Positions 1 through 5,762 of a stretch of DNA of 5,923 bases are shown here, in pieces. Every line of letters starts with the position of its first letter. The stretch's first letter is position 1. A model generated the notes under the pieces. That model was not told where the DNA came from. It worked only from the letters and a program-made list of their open reading frames with translations, and made no database searches. Source of the DNA: Acidobacteriaceae bacterium (GTDB taxonomy: Bacteria > Acidobacteriota > Terriglobia > Terriglobales > Acidobacteriaceae). The DNA lies in NCBI GenBank assembly GCA_027311125.1, contig DAICZO010000295.1, positions 1 through 5,923 of the forward strand. Direction: 5' to 3'. A program made the position numbers and the translations under genes.

Positions 1-1223
1 ACCCCGCCCAGCGCTGCCATTCCCTGCAGCTTGTTGCCGAGGTTGAAGCCCGCGAGCCGGGTATTATCCATCTCCACCGGCCCGGCGATCGTCAGGTCCT
101 TCAACGACCCGGTAATGGCCAGCGTTGTCGTCAGCGTACCGCCTTTGAGCACGGAGCCATTCGGCAGCTTGACCCCGGCAGCCGGCAGCAGCGCCTGCAG
201 TTGATCGATCGGCAGACTCTGCCCGCTCAACGTCAGGTTCACCCGCGGCGAGCCTGACGGTAGCTGATAGCTGCCGCTCAGGTGCGCGGCGACGTCTCCG
301 GTCTTGATGGCGAGGTCCTGCACCTGGCCGCTATTGCTCTTCAGCGTATGCGTGACGGTGTAGGTCAGTTCCACTGGCTGCGGTGTCGGCGCACCACCCG
401 GCAGCAGCACCAGGCGCTGGGCGTGTATGCTGCCGGCAGAGGTCAGCGTGTTTCCATCGGAGGTCGCATGGGCATCAATGTCCGCCAGCATGGAGATGCC
501 AGCGCTCGGCTCCAGGAATCCTGCCGCGACCGGGTCCAGATGCTTGACGGTAAGCTGTGCCTGCAGCGCCGTGGTTGCGGCATCCTGCTGGTTGATGGGG
601 CCTGCGTCCCCGGTCAGTGCGATGGTGCCGTCGCCGGGCACACTGGCCGTCAGCGCGAACGGGAACGATTTGGCGAAGGCGAAGTTCGTTACCGTCAGCC
701 CCAGATGCTGGTACACATGCGGCTGCCCCTGTGCTGGCAGGCTCTCCACAATGGCGCTGCCATCCTGTATGGTCACCAGCCCAACGGTGAGATCCGGAAA
801 GGCGGTCTGCTGCTGCGGGTTCTGCTGGCTGGCCGCGTGGCCCATGCTGGAGAAGTTCCACGTGCCATTGACGGAGCGGGTCAGCCGAATCTCCGGCGAG
901 TCCACCTCAAAGCTGCGCACCCGCAACTGCCGCGCAAAGATCAGCGGCTGCATCTGCACTCCAATCTTCAGCTTCTTGGCAGTCAGGAACGGTGCCTGCC
1001 CGAAGGCTGGATCGTCCGCAATGTTCAGGTCGCTGGCAACCAGGCTGCCCGTAAACACAGACAGGCTGAGGTCCCCGAGATGCACCTTGCGACCAAGCGC
1101 CGTGGTCAACTGCGTCTCCAGCAGCGGGCGAAAAGTGTTGGCGTTGATCAACAGGGGCAGCGCCAGCATCGCTAGCAGCAGCAGCACGATCAAACCCAGA
1201 GCAAGCTTCATCCAACGTCGCAT
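1..1223 (-). CDS. AsmA family protein (3' end beyond window)
   Basis: Inner-membrane-anchored, periplasm-facing protein of the AsmA type; relatives are linked to outer-membrane biogenesis and bulk lipid transport between membranes. The frame is open for 407 codons from ATG 1223 to the left edge, where it is cut. The N-terminus has basic residues (MRRWMK) and one hydrophobic helix at about residues 7-26, then the family-typical lead-in NANTFRPLLETQLTTALGRKV (27-47, shown in part) and a beta-rich stretch (GDLSLSVFTGSLVASDLNIAD region). A second beta-rich repeat includes GPINQQDA (208-215) and SLPIDQLQALLPAAGVKLP (336-354). The start is supported by a GAGGG Shine-Dalgarno at 1231-1235, seven bases upstream. 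It is transcribed divergently from the ROK kinase. The family call comes from overall pattern recognition; AsmA, YhdP-like and DUF748 members are hard to separate without the C-terminus. Confidence 0.85.
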   Translation of the reverse strand, partial: MRRWMKLALGLIVLLLLAMLALPLLINANTFRPLLETQLTTALGRKVHLGDLSLSVFTGSLVASDLNIADDPAFGQAPFLTAKKLKIGVQMQPLIFARQLRVRSFEVDSPEIRLTRSVNGTWNFSSMGHAASQQNPQQQTAFPDLTVGLVTIQDGSAIVESLPAQGQPHVYQHLGLTVTNFAFAKSFPFALTASVPGDGTIALTGDAGPINQQDAATTALQAQLTVKHLDPVAAGFLEPSAGISMLADIDAHATSDGNTLTSAGSIHAQRLVLLPGGAPTPQPVELTYTVTHTLKSNSGQVQDLAIKTGDVAAHLSGSYQLPSGSPRVNLTLSGQSLPIDQLQALLPAAGVKLPNGSVLKGGTLTTTLAITGSLKDLTIAGPVEMDNTRLAGFNLGNKLQGMAALGG

Positions 1224-1241
1224 AGACACGCCCTCGTGTCT
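1224..1241 (-). promoter_or_regulatory. Perfect dyad covering the AsmA ribosome-binding site
   Basis: AGACACG (1224-1230) and CGTGTCT (1235-1241) are exact reverse complements around a four-base centre, and the right-hand side of the start codon abuts the dyad. On the mRNA strand the Shine-Dalgarno GAGGG (1231-1235) sits in the loop plus one stem base. It may be a translational hairpin or, since the predicted transcription start lies near its outer edge, an operator. Confidence 0.45.
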
Positions 1242-1245
1242 GCCG

Positions 1246-1274
1246 AGGTTAGCGCGCGGTGCGACCTGCGTCAA
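1246..1274 (-). promoter_or_regulatory. Putative sigma70-type promoter of the AsmA gene
   Basis: Read on the minus strand, TTGACG (1274-1269, five of six matches to the -35 consensus) is followed by exactly 17 bases and then TAACCT (1251-1246). TAACCT matches only three -10 positions, but these are the key first, second and last. Transcription would begin near 1239, giving a leader of about 15 bases that overlaps the dyad at 1224-1241. It is a prediction from spacing and consensus alone. Confidence 0.4.
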
Positions 1275-1309
1275 CACGCAACGCGTTCGCCGCAGTGCAA
1301 AGTACCCTC

Positions 1310-1339
1310 GTGCCAACTGTCGCTCCCGCGCTGTATCCT
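1310..1339 (+). promoter_or_regulatory. Putative promoter of the ROK kinase, placing +1 at or near its ATG
   Basis: GTGCCA (1310-1315, four of six -35 matches) and TATCCT (1334-1339, four of six -10 matches) are separated by 18 bases. The expected transcription start falls around 1346-1347, i.e. on the start codon. No purine-rich Shine-Dalgarno is visible between 1325 and 1346, which fits a leaderless transcript. Confidence 0.35.
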
Positions 1340-1346
1340 ACGCTGC

Positions 1347-2069
1347 ATGAATGTACTGGTGATCGACATTGGCGGCACAAACGTAAAGGTAGCGTCCTCC
1401 GACCGGCGAGTTCCCATCAAGATTCCTTCCGGTCCTACGATGACGGCCAAGGAGATGGTCACGCGCGTCCTCGAGGCTACCCGCGGCTGGAAGTATGACT
1501 GCATCTCGATCGGCTACCCTGGCCCGGTCACGCACAACGGACCGCTCGCCGAGCCCCACAATCTCGCGCCTGGCTGGGTTGATTTTCCCTATCAGCTCAG
1601 CTTCAAAAAGCCGCTGCGTTTCCTCAACGATGCCGCCATGCAGGCACTCGGCGGCTACGTCTCCGGACGCATGTTGTTCCTCGGTATCGGCACCGGGCTG
1701 GGGTCGGCCATGGTAGTGGATGGCCGCGTGATTCCTCTGGAACTCGCTCATCTCCCCTACAAAAAAGGCCGCACGTATGAGGAGTACATCGGCCTCGCTG
1801 GCCTCGAACGACGTGGCAAGCGGCGTTGGCGAAAATCCGTCCTCGACGTGATAGCCCTGCTGCGGGCGGCCCTGTTGTGTGACTTCGTCCTGCTGGGTGG
1901 CGGCAATGCCAAGCTGATGAATCTGCTACCCGACGGCGTACTGCTCGGCGCCAATACCAACGCCATCGAAGGCGGTATCCGCATGTGGCAGGAGCCCATG
2001 ACTCCCGCTCCGGCAGCCTCACCACGAGCCTCCGCGCGCAGGCCGCGCAAGCATCGCGCTAAGTCATAA
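1347..2069 (+). CDS. ROK family sugar kinase, polyphosphate-glucokinase-like
   Basis: Predicted cytoplasmic kinase phosphorylating glucose at C6; members of this ROK branch use polyphosphate and/or ATP as donor. At 240 residues it has the compact PpgK-like length. Motifs: N-terminal phosphate loop DIGGTNVK (7-14), substrate region GYPGPV (56-61) and EPHNLAPGW (69-77), catalytic-base candidate Asp95 in FLNDAAMQA, second phosphate motif GIGTGLGSA (113-121), ELAH (132-135, where relatives often have ELGH), the GLERRGKRRWRKSV block (152-165) and LLGGGNAKL (182-190), both resembling polyphosphate glucokinases. The Cys-rich zinc motif of many ROK repressors is absent, and no DNA-binding domain is present. 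The C-terminal 23 residues (218-240) are Pro/Ala/Arg/Lys-rich and probably disordered. ATG 1347 is chosen because DIGGT should lie within the first ten residues; the frame is open further upstream to 1236, but that part looks noncoding. Donor specificity cannot be read from sequence. Confidence 0.85.
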   Translation: MNVLVIDIGGTNVKVASSDRRVPIKIPSGPTMTAKEMVTRVLEATRGWKYDCISIGYPGPVTHNGPLAEPHNLAPGWVDFPYQLSFKKPLRFLNDAAMQALGGYVSGRMLFLGIGTGLGSAMVVDGRVIPLELAHLPYKKGRTYEEYIGLAGLERRGKRRWRKSVLDVIALLRAALLCDFVLLGGGNAKLMNLLPDGVLLGANTNAIEGGIRMWQEPMTPAPAASPRASARRPRKHRAKS

Positions 2070-2089
2070 CGACTAGACTGCCCTGACGA

Positions 2090-2617
2090 TTACAGCAGGC
2101 TGCCCAGATTCAACGGACGCGTATACATCGCGATCCCTCCCTTGGCATCGCGCGGCCACTGGTCCTGCGGACGGTCCCAGTAGAGCTCCACGCCGTTGCC
2201 GTCAGGATCGTGCAGATACAGCGCTTCGCTCACGCCATGGTCGGCCGCGCCGTCGAGCGCGATTCCTGCCGCATCCAGTCGGCGCAGCGCATCGCCCAGC
2301 GAAGCCCGCGTCGGATACAGGATCGCCACGTGATACAGTCCCGTCGTCCCGGGTGCGGGCGGATGTCCCCCGGCACTCTCCCAGGTATTCAGCCCAATGT
2401 GATGGTGGTAGCCGCCAGCGGAGAGAAACGCCGCACTGCTGCCAAACCGCTGCATCAACTCGAACCCCAGCACGCCCTGATAGAAGCGGAGTGCCCGCTC
2501 CAGGTCCGCAACCTTCAGATGGATGTGGCCAACTCGAACTCCGGCATCGATCGCCACATCGCTGCTCGGATCCTTGCGGTCAGTCAAATTGTTCGCTGTA
2601 TCTTCCGGATAACTCAT
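2090..2617 (-). CDS. VOC family protein (CatE-like dioxygenase/glyoxalase)
   Basis: A 175-residue vicinal-oxygen-chelate protein, probably cytoplasmic and metal-dependent; similar sequences are annotated as glyoxalase or catechol-2,3-dioxygenase-like. Two beta-alpha-beta-beta modules are visible: VGHIHLKVADLERALRFY (29-46) leading to LGFEL (50-54) and AGGYHHHIGLNTW (67-79), then GLYHVAILYP (93-102) leading to DHGVSEALYLHDPDGNGVE (126-144). Candidate metal ligands are His31 or His33, His96 and Glu144; the HHH cluster (71-73) is characteristic of this subgroup. About 25 residues precede the fold. The start at ATG 2617 is fixed by Shine-Dalgarno AGAAGGG (2629-2623), five bases away; the frame stays open upstream to 2797, but without family-like sequence. 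It converges on the kinase gene with 20 bp between the stops. A TTGTCA -35-like hexamer at 2687-2682 has no convincing -10 partner. The substrate is unknown. Confidence 0.87.
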   Translation of the reverse strand: MSYPEDTANNLTDRKDPSSDVAIDAGVRVGHIHLKVADLERALRFYQGVLGFELMQRFGSSAAFLSAGGYHHHIGLNTWESAGGHPPAPGTTGLYHVAILYPTRASLGDALRRLDAAGIALDGAADHGVSEALYLHDPDGNGVELYWDRPQDQWPRDAKGGIAMYTRPLNLGSLL

Positions 2618-2755
2618 AGTGGCCCTTCTGTTGCACGCCTCCATGGTTAGATGATTCTCGACCGTCCTCAGAATGATGGTTTGACAAAAAAATCTTTGCA
2701 CCGCCCAACGCCACCTGCGACCTGATCCGCACCTTCCCGGACACAAAAAATGCTC

Positions 2756-2784
2756 TCGCCATCCGCTGGTGCGGGTGATACGAT
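2756..2784 (+). promoter_or_regulatory. Putative extended -10 promoter for the GlsB-like gene
   Basis: TCGCCA (2756-2761, four of six -35 matches) lies 17 bases before TACGAT (2779-2784), which is preceded by TG at 2776-2777, giving the extended pattern TGnTAnnAT. The predicted leader is about 53 bases and contains the GGAGG Shine-Dalgarno at 2832-2836. Confidence 0.4.
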
Positions 2785-2843
2785 TTCGCCCAAGCAACCA
2801 TCATCGCAGCGAATCGGGCCACATCAACTTTGGAGGATTCTGC

Positions 2844-3101
2844 ATGTTCCATCTCATCTGGACTGCCATCATCGGCCTGATCGTCGGTGCCCTGGCCAAG
2901 CTCATCATGCCCGGAAAAGATCCCGGCGGCATCTTCGTCACCATGCTGATCGGCATCGCCGGATCATTTCTCGGGACGTATCTGGGCCGCATGATCGGCC
3001 ACTACCAGCCCGACCAGTCCGCCGGCTTCATCATGTCGCTGGTTGGCGCGATGATCCTGCTCGGCATCTACCATCTCATCCGCCGTTCCCAGACCACCTG
3101 A
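2844..3101 (+). CDS. GlsB/YeaQ/YmgE family stress-associated membrane protein
   Basis: Small inner-membrane protein of 85 residues, the usual length for the family historically labelled transglycosylase-associated protein; the molecular role is not established, and members are often stress-induced. Three hydrophobic helices are visible at about residues 3-21, 30-51 and 61-79. The family signature is present: IVGALAKLIMPGKDPGG (13-29), the glycine-rich second helix LIGIAGSFLGTYLG (35-48) and a third helix SLVGAMILLGIY (65-76), with a short basic tail HLIRR. ATG 2844 is preceded by a strong GGAGG (2832-2836) at seven bases. The frame extends upstream to 2769, but that extension is hydrophilic and lies in the promoter region. 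It converges on the cyclic-di-GMP gene, 20 bp between stops, and is probably transcribed alone. Confidence 0.9.
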   Translation: MFHLIWTAIIGLIVGALAKLIMPGKDPGGIFVTMLIGIAGSFLGTYLGRMIGHYQPDQSAGFIMSLVGAMILLGIYHLIRRSQTT

Positions 3102-3121
3102 TGACTCCCGCAGCGCAGCGG

Positions 3122-5461
3122 CTAGGCCGATTGCACCAGTCTGCTCTCACTCAGGTGCTGCACCGCACCGCTGAACTCTGCTGCCGGCAGAGCAGAGGCG
3201 AAGTACCGTCCCTGCGCCTCGTCGCACTTGCGCCGCATCAGGAAGCGTAGCTGCTCCTCTGTCTCCACACCTTCAGCAATCACCTTGATGTTCAGGCCGT
3301 GCGACATGGCAATAATCGTTCGCACCACGGCCGCAGCATTCGCGTCCGTCTCCGCCTGCCTCACAAAACTCTGATCGATCTTCAGCCGGTCCACGCGGTA
3401 CTGTAGCAGGTATGAGAAGCTGCAGAAACCGGTTCCAAAGTCGTCGATCGCAATCCGTGCGCCCAGGTCTCTAATCTTCTGCAGCTTTTCCAGATTCGCA
3501 GCCGAGTTCACCATCAACATGTTCTCGGTAATCTCAATCTCCAGGCAGCGCGCCGGCAGTCCACTGGTCGTCAGCGCCTGCTCAATCACCGCCACTAGAT
3601 TCTTCTGCTGAAACTGTCGCGGAGACAGGTTGACCGATATCGTAAGTTCGCTGCCAACCGCCTCGCGCATCATCACGCCTTCGCAACATGCCTGTTGGAA
3701 CGCCCACTCTCCAATCGGCACGATCAATCCCGTCTCCTCTGCCAGCGGAATAAACTGTGCCGGAGAGACCTGACCCAGCTTCGGATTCTTCCACCGCAGC
3801 AACGCCTCCATCCCAATCACCGCACCACTCACCAGCGAGATCTGCGGCTGATAGTTCAGGCTCAACTCGCCATTGGTCAGGGCATGGCGTAGCGCATGTT
3901 CCATGGACAACCGGTCCACCGTCTCCTTCAGCATGTCTTCGCTGAAGATCTGGTACTGATTGCGTCCGTTCTCTTTGGCCGCATACATCGCAGCGTCGGC
4001 ACGCTTCAGCAGATGCTTGGCATCCGCGGCAAAGTCCGGATAGATACACACGCCTACGCTGGAGGTCACATGCACCTCATGCTCATCCAGGTTGATCTCC
4101 GGCGATATTCTCGCCACCATATTGGCTGCACACAGCTCGGCATCTTCGATCGACGTAATATCCGGCATCACCACCACAAACTCGTCGCCACCCACACGCG
4201 CCACCGTATCGGAGCTGCGTACTGCGCGCTTCAACCGCGTGGCAATCTCAAACAGAATTTTGTCGCCTGCAACGTGCCCCAGTGAGTCGTTCATCCGCTT
4301 GAAGTTGTCCAGGTCCAGCAGAAACACCGCCACCTTGGTGCCGTACCGCCGCGCCCGCTCCACCGCCTGCACCGCCATATCCTGCATCAGGGCACGCCCT
4401 ACCAACCCCGTCAGTTGATCGTGCGTCGCCATGTAGGTCACATGGTCCAGCATCTGCTTGCGCTCCGTAATATCGAACGCGATGCCAACAAATCCGCTGA
4501 TCTCACCCGCGTCCGAGGTCACCGCACGAACCGCCAGATGGATCGGGATCCGTGTTCCGTCCTTCTGGATATAGGTCCACTCCAGCTCTTCCATCTCGCC
4601 CTGAGCGGCCTTGGCTGTCAGTACATCAAAGCCGTCGCTGGCAGCCCGCTCTGTTGTGCCCGGCAGCACATCTTCCGCCCGCGCCTCCAGCTCTTTATCG
4701 TCGTGCAGCACCGTCAGCGACGCCTTGCCCACCAGGTCTTCCCGCCGATAGCCCGACAGCTTCTCCGCAGCCAGGTTCATCGCTGTAATCACGCCGTCAC
4801 GGTCGGTCGCGATCATGCTGAAGGGCGCATTCTGAAAGATCGAATCCGTAAACTCAGCCAGCTCTTCGTACGCCGCCTGATTGGCCTTGGCCTCGCTGAT
4901 ATCCGTGCAGGTCATCGCAATGCCATCGCCCAGTCGCACCGCTTGATAACGCATCCACTGGATTGTCTCCGGAGTGCGGTTGACCGGAATCTCCTCATGC
5001 AGCGGTGTACCTGTCTCCACCACGCGGCAGCACTTTGCGAACAGTTGCTGCTTCGCGTCCAGCGACACCGCGGTCGACATCCCCTGACCCACCAACTGAC
5101 GCCGCGGTATCACCAGCATTCGCGCTGCATTCAGGTTTGCATACACAAACCGAAAGTCTATGATCGCGCCCGCTTCGTCCCGCTCACACTCCAGAATCGC
5201 GAAGGCACTCAGGCTCGTCTCCGCTGCGGCCAGAAACCGTGCATGCTCCACGCTCGCGGCCTGGCGACGCACGTTTCGATCATGCTCGCGCCATACCGTC
5301 CCCAGCGCCACGAGCACTCCTGCAACGGCCAACGATACCAGGATTGCTGCCTGCATCCCAGCTCCGTGAAACCAGATGCTGCACACACACAAACACGCTA
5401 CTAATCCAGCCAAGCCCTTCCACACTTCGAGCCGCTGAGGAACAATCACCGAAGCTTTCAC
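3122..5461 (-). CDS. Membrane-anchored PAS-PAS-GGDEF-EAL cyclic-di-GMP enzyme
   Basis: A 779-residue dual-domain protein predicted to make and/or degrade cyclic di-GMP at the inner membrane, controlling motility versus biofilm-type behaviour. Order: two transmembrane helices (about 14-34 and 36-57) with almost no loop; PAS 1 (about 76-192); PAS 2 with a PAC end (about 200-336, DITERKQ); GGDEF (about 337-507); EAL (about 515-770). The cyclase has an intact GGDEF (424-428), substrate residues Asn391 and Asp400, metal Asp383, and an inhibitory RxxD site (RSSD, 415-418) correctly five residues before GGDEF. The usual LTGLxNR motif reads LTGLVGR. The phosphodiesterase keeps EAL (552-554), Asn611, ITE (644-646), DDFGTG (673-678), Lys694, EGVE (730-733) and Gln750. 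Start GTG 5461 is chosen for Shine-Dalgarno AGAGGAG (5473-5467), five bases away; an in-frame TTG at 5506 has no such site and would add 15 hydrophilic residues. Net activity cannot be decided from sequence. Confidence 0.93.
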   Translation of the reverse strand: MKASVIVPQRLEVWKGLAGLVACLCVCSIWFHGAGMQAAILVSLAVAGVLVALGTVWREHDRNVRRQAASVEHARFLAAAETSLSAFAILECERDEAGAIIDFRFVYANLNAARMLVIPRRQLVGQGMSTAVSLDAKQQLFAKCCRVVETGTPLHEEIPVNRTPETIQWMRYQAVRLGDGIAMTCTDISEAKANQAAYEELAEFTDSIFQNAPFSMIATDRDGVITAMNLAAEKLSGYRREDLVGKASLTVLHDDKELEARAEDVLPGTTERAASDGFDVLTAKAAQGEMEELEWTYIQKDGTRIPIHLAVRAVTSDAGEISGFVGIAFDITERKQMLDHVTYMATHDQLTGLVGRALMQDMAVQAVERARRYGTKVAVFLLDLDNFKRMNDSLGHVAGDKILFEIATRLKRAVRSSDTVARVGGDEFVVVMPDITSIEDAELCAANMVARISPEINLDEHEVHVTSSVGVCIYPDFAADAKHLLKRADAAMYAAKENGRNQYQIFSEDMLKETVDRLSMEHALRHALTNGELSLNYQPQISLVSGAVIGMEALLRWKNPKLGQVSPAQFIPLAEETGLIVPIGEWAFQQACCEGVMMREAVGSELTISVNLSPRQFQQKNLVAVIEQALTTSGLPARCLEIEITENMLMVNSAANLEKLQKIRDLGARIAIDDFGTGFCSFSYLLQYRVDRLKIDQSFVRQAETDANAAAVVRTIIAMSHGLNIKVIAEGVETEEQLRFLMRRKCDEAQGRYFASALPAAEFSGAVQHLSESRLVQSA

Positions 5462-5466
5462 TCGGA

Positions 5467-5473
5467 CTCCTCT
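5467..5473 (-). promoter_or_regulatory. Ribosome-binding site deciding a GTG start
   Basis: AGAGGAG on the minus strand lies five bases before GTG (5461-5459). No ATG is available nearby in frame, so this site is the main evidence for placing the start of the GGDEF-EAL protein here. Confidence 0.75.
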
Positions 5474-5510
5474 ATTTACTGTCAGATCAACACGACCCGC
5501 ATACAACCAA

Positions 5511-5539
5511 GGTAACTAATTACTAAAACTATAGTTACC
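5511..5539. promoter_or_regulatory. Inverted repeat over a -10-like element of the GGDEF-EAL gene
   Basis: GGTAACTA (5511-5518) and TAGTTACC (5532-5539) are perfect eight-base arms around 13 bases, with a smaller palindrome AACTATAGTT at 5527-5536. On the minus strand TATAGT (5533-5528, five of six -10 matches) falls inside, though no good -35 is found 16-18 bases upstream. Transcription would start near 5521, about 60 bases before GTG 5461. A repressor or activator operator overlapping the promoter is a reasonable inference. Confidence 0.45.
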
Positions 5540-5578
5540 AAACTGTAGCATCGGCATCCAGAATTGCAAATAATGTTC

Positions 5579-5600
5579 TGTCCACCAGTCCAGGTGGACA
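5579..5600. repeat. Perfect 8-bp inverted repeat
   Basis: TGTCCACC (5579-5586) and GGTGGACA (5593-5600) are exact reverse complements around a six-base centre. The stem would be GC-rich and stable, but no T-run follows on either strand, so a classical terminator is not well supported. An operator or RNA hairpin remains possible. Confidence 0.5.
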
Positions 5601-5661
5601 ACGCGATCCGGGTGTGACCTGCTGCTCATGTGTCGGAAACCCAATAGCCCTATCATGCCGG

Positions 5662-5680
5662 ATGGACCTTCGATGTCCAT
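5662..5680. repeat. Perfect 6-bp inverted repeat with TGGAC core
   Basis: ATGGAC (5662-5667) and GTCCAT (5675-5680) pair exactly around seven bases. The arms share the TGGAC core with the dyad at 5579-5600, although spacing between half-sites differs. Confidence 0.4.
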
Positions 5681-5687
5681 TACAAAT

Positions 5688-5705
5688 ACTGCAATTACTT
5701 GCAGT
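5688..5705 (-). terminator. Hairpin downstream of the esterase remnant, possible weak terminator
   Basis: ACTGCAA (5688-5694) and TTGCAGT (5699-5705) are perfect seven-base arms with a four-base loop. On the minus strand, 57 bases past the esterase stop at 5763, the stem is followed by ATTTGT, a poor U-tract. The stem is only three-sevenths GC, so termination is uncertain; it may equally be a regulatory dyad. Confidence 0.3.
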
Positions 5706-5762
5706 GGGAACCAGCCGCGATACGTTGCACTCGGCGCTACGGCCGCCCGGCGGTGTCTCCCC

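Larger units (their letters stand above)
5462..5762. other. 301-bp noncoding gap with clustered inverted repeats
   Basis: The stretch between the GTG start of the cyclic-di-GMP gene and the stop of the degraded esterase has no credible gene; the one plus-strand frame through it (5614-5832) looks like no protein and runs over the esterase remnant. It is richer in A and T than its flanks at 5511-5580. It holds four perfect inverted repeats (5511-5539, 5579-5600, 5662-5680, 5688-5705) and five copies of TGGAC/GTCCA between 5580 and 5679. The part after 5706 is GC-rich, with nothing recognised. Confidence 0.6.

Noticed and set aside
475..1215. Minus-strand frames at 475-861 and 907-1215
   Set aside because: They are in a different frame from the AsmA gene and are low-complexity Ala/Gly/Arg translations of its codons.
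282..1350. Long plus-strand open frames (282-1175 and 427-1350)
   Set aside because: Both lie antisense to the AsmA frame. Their translations are rich in Arg, Gln, Cys and Ser without domain pattern, while the minus-strand frame ending at 1223 has a membrane helix, ribosome-binding site and family motifs.
2681..2709. Perfect TTGACA at 2681-2686 as a plus-strand promoter
   Set aside because: No -10-like hexamer lies 16-18 bases downstream; the sequence there is GC-rich (CCGCCCAACG).
2618..2797. N-terminal extension of the VOC protein by 60 codons
   Set aside because: The extension is Arg/Cys-rich and unlike the family, whereas ATG 2617 has AGAAGGG at ideal spacing.
4415..5404. Plus-strand frame of 329 codons opposite the GGDEF-EAL gene
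   Set aside because: It is His/Arg/Leu-rich with no recognisable motif and lies wholly antisense to a gene with intact catalytic motifs; the high GC content keeps stops rare.
5462..5762. Cyclic-di-GMP riboswitch upstream of the GGDEF-EAL gene
   Set aside because: The hairpins seen do not form the paired-stem architecture or conserved core expected of known GEMM-type switches, and the likely leader of about 60 bases is short for one.
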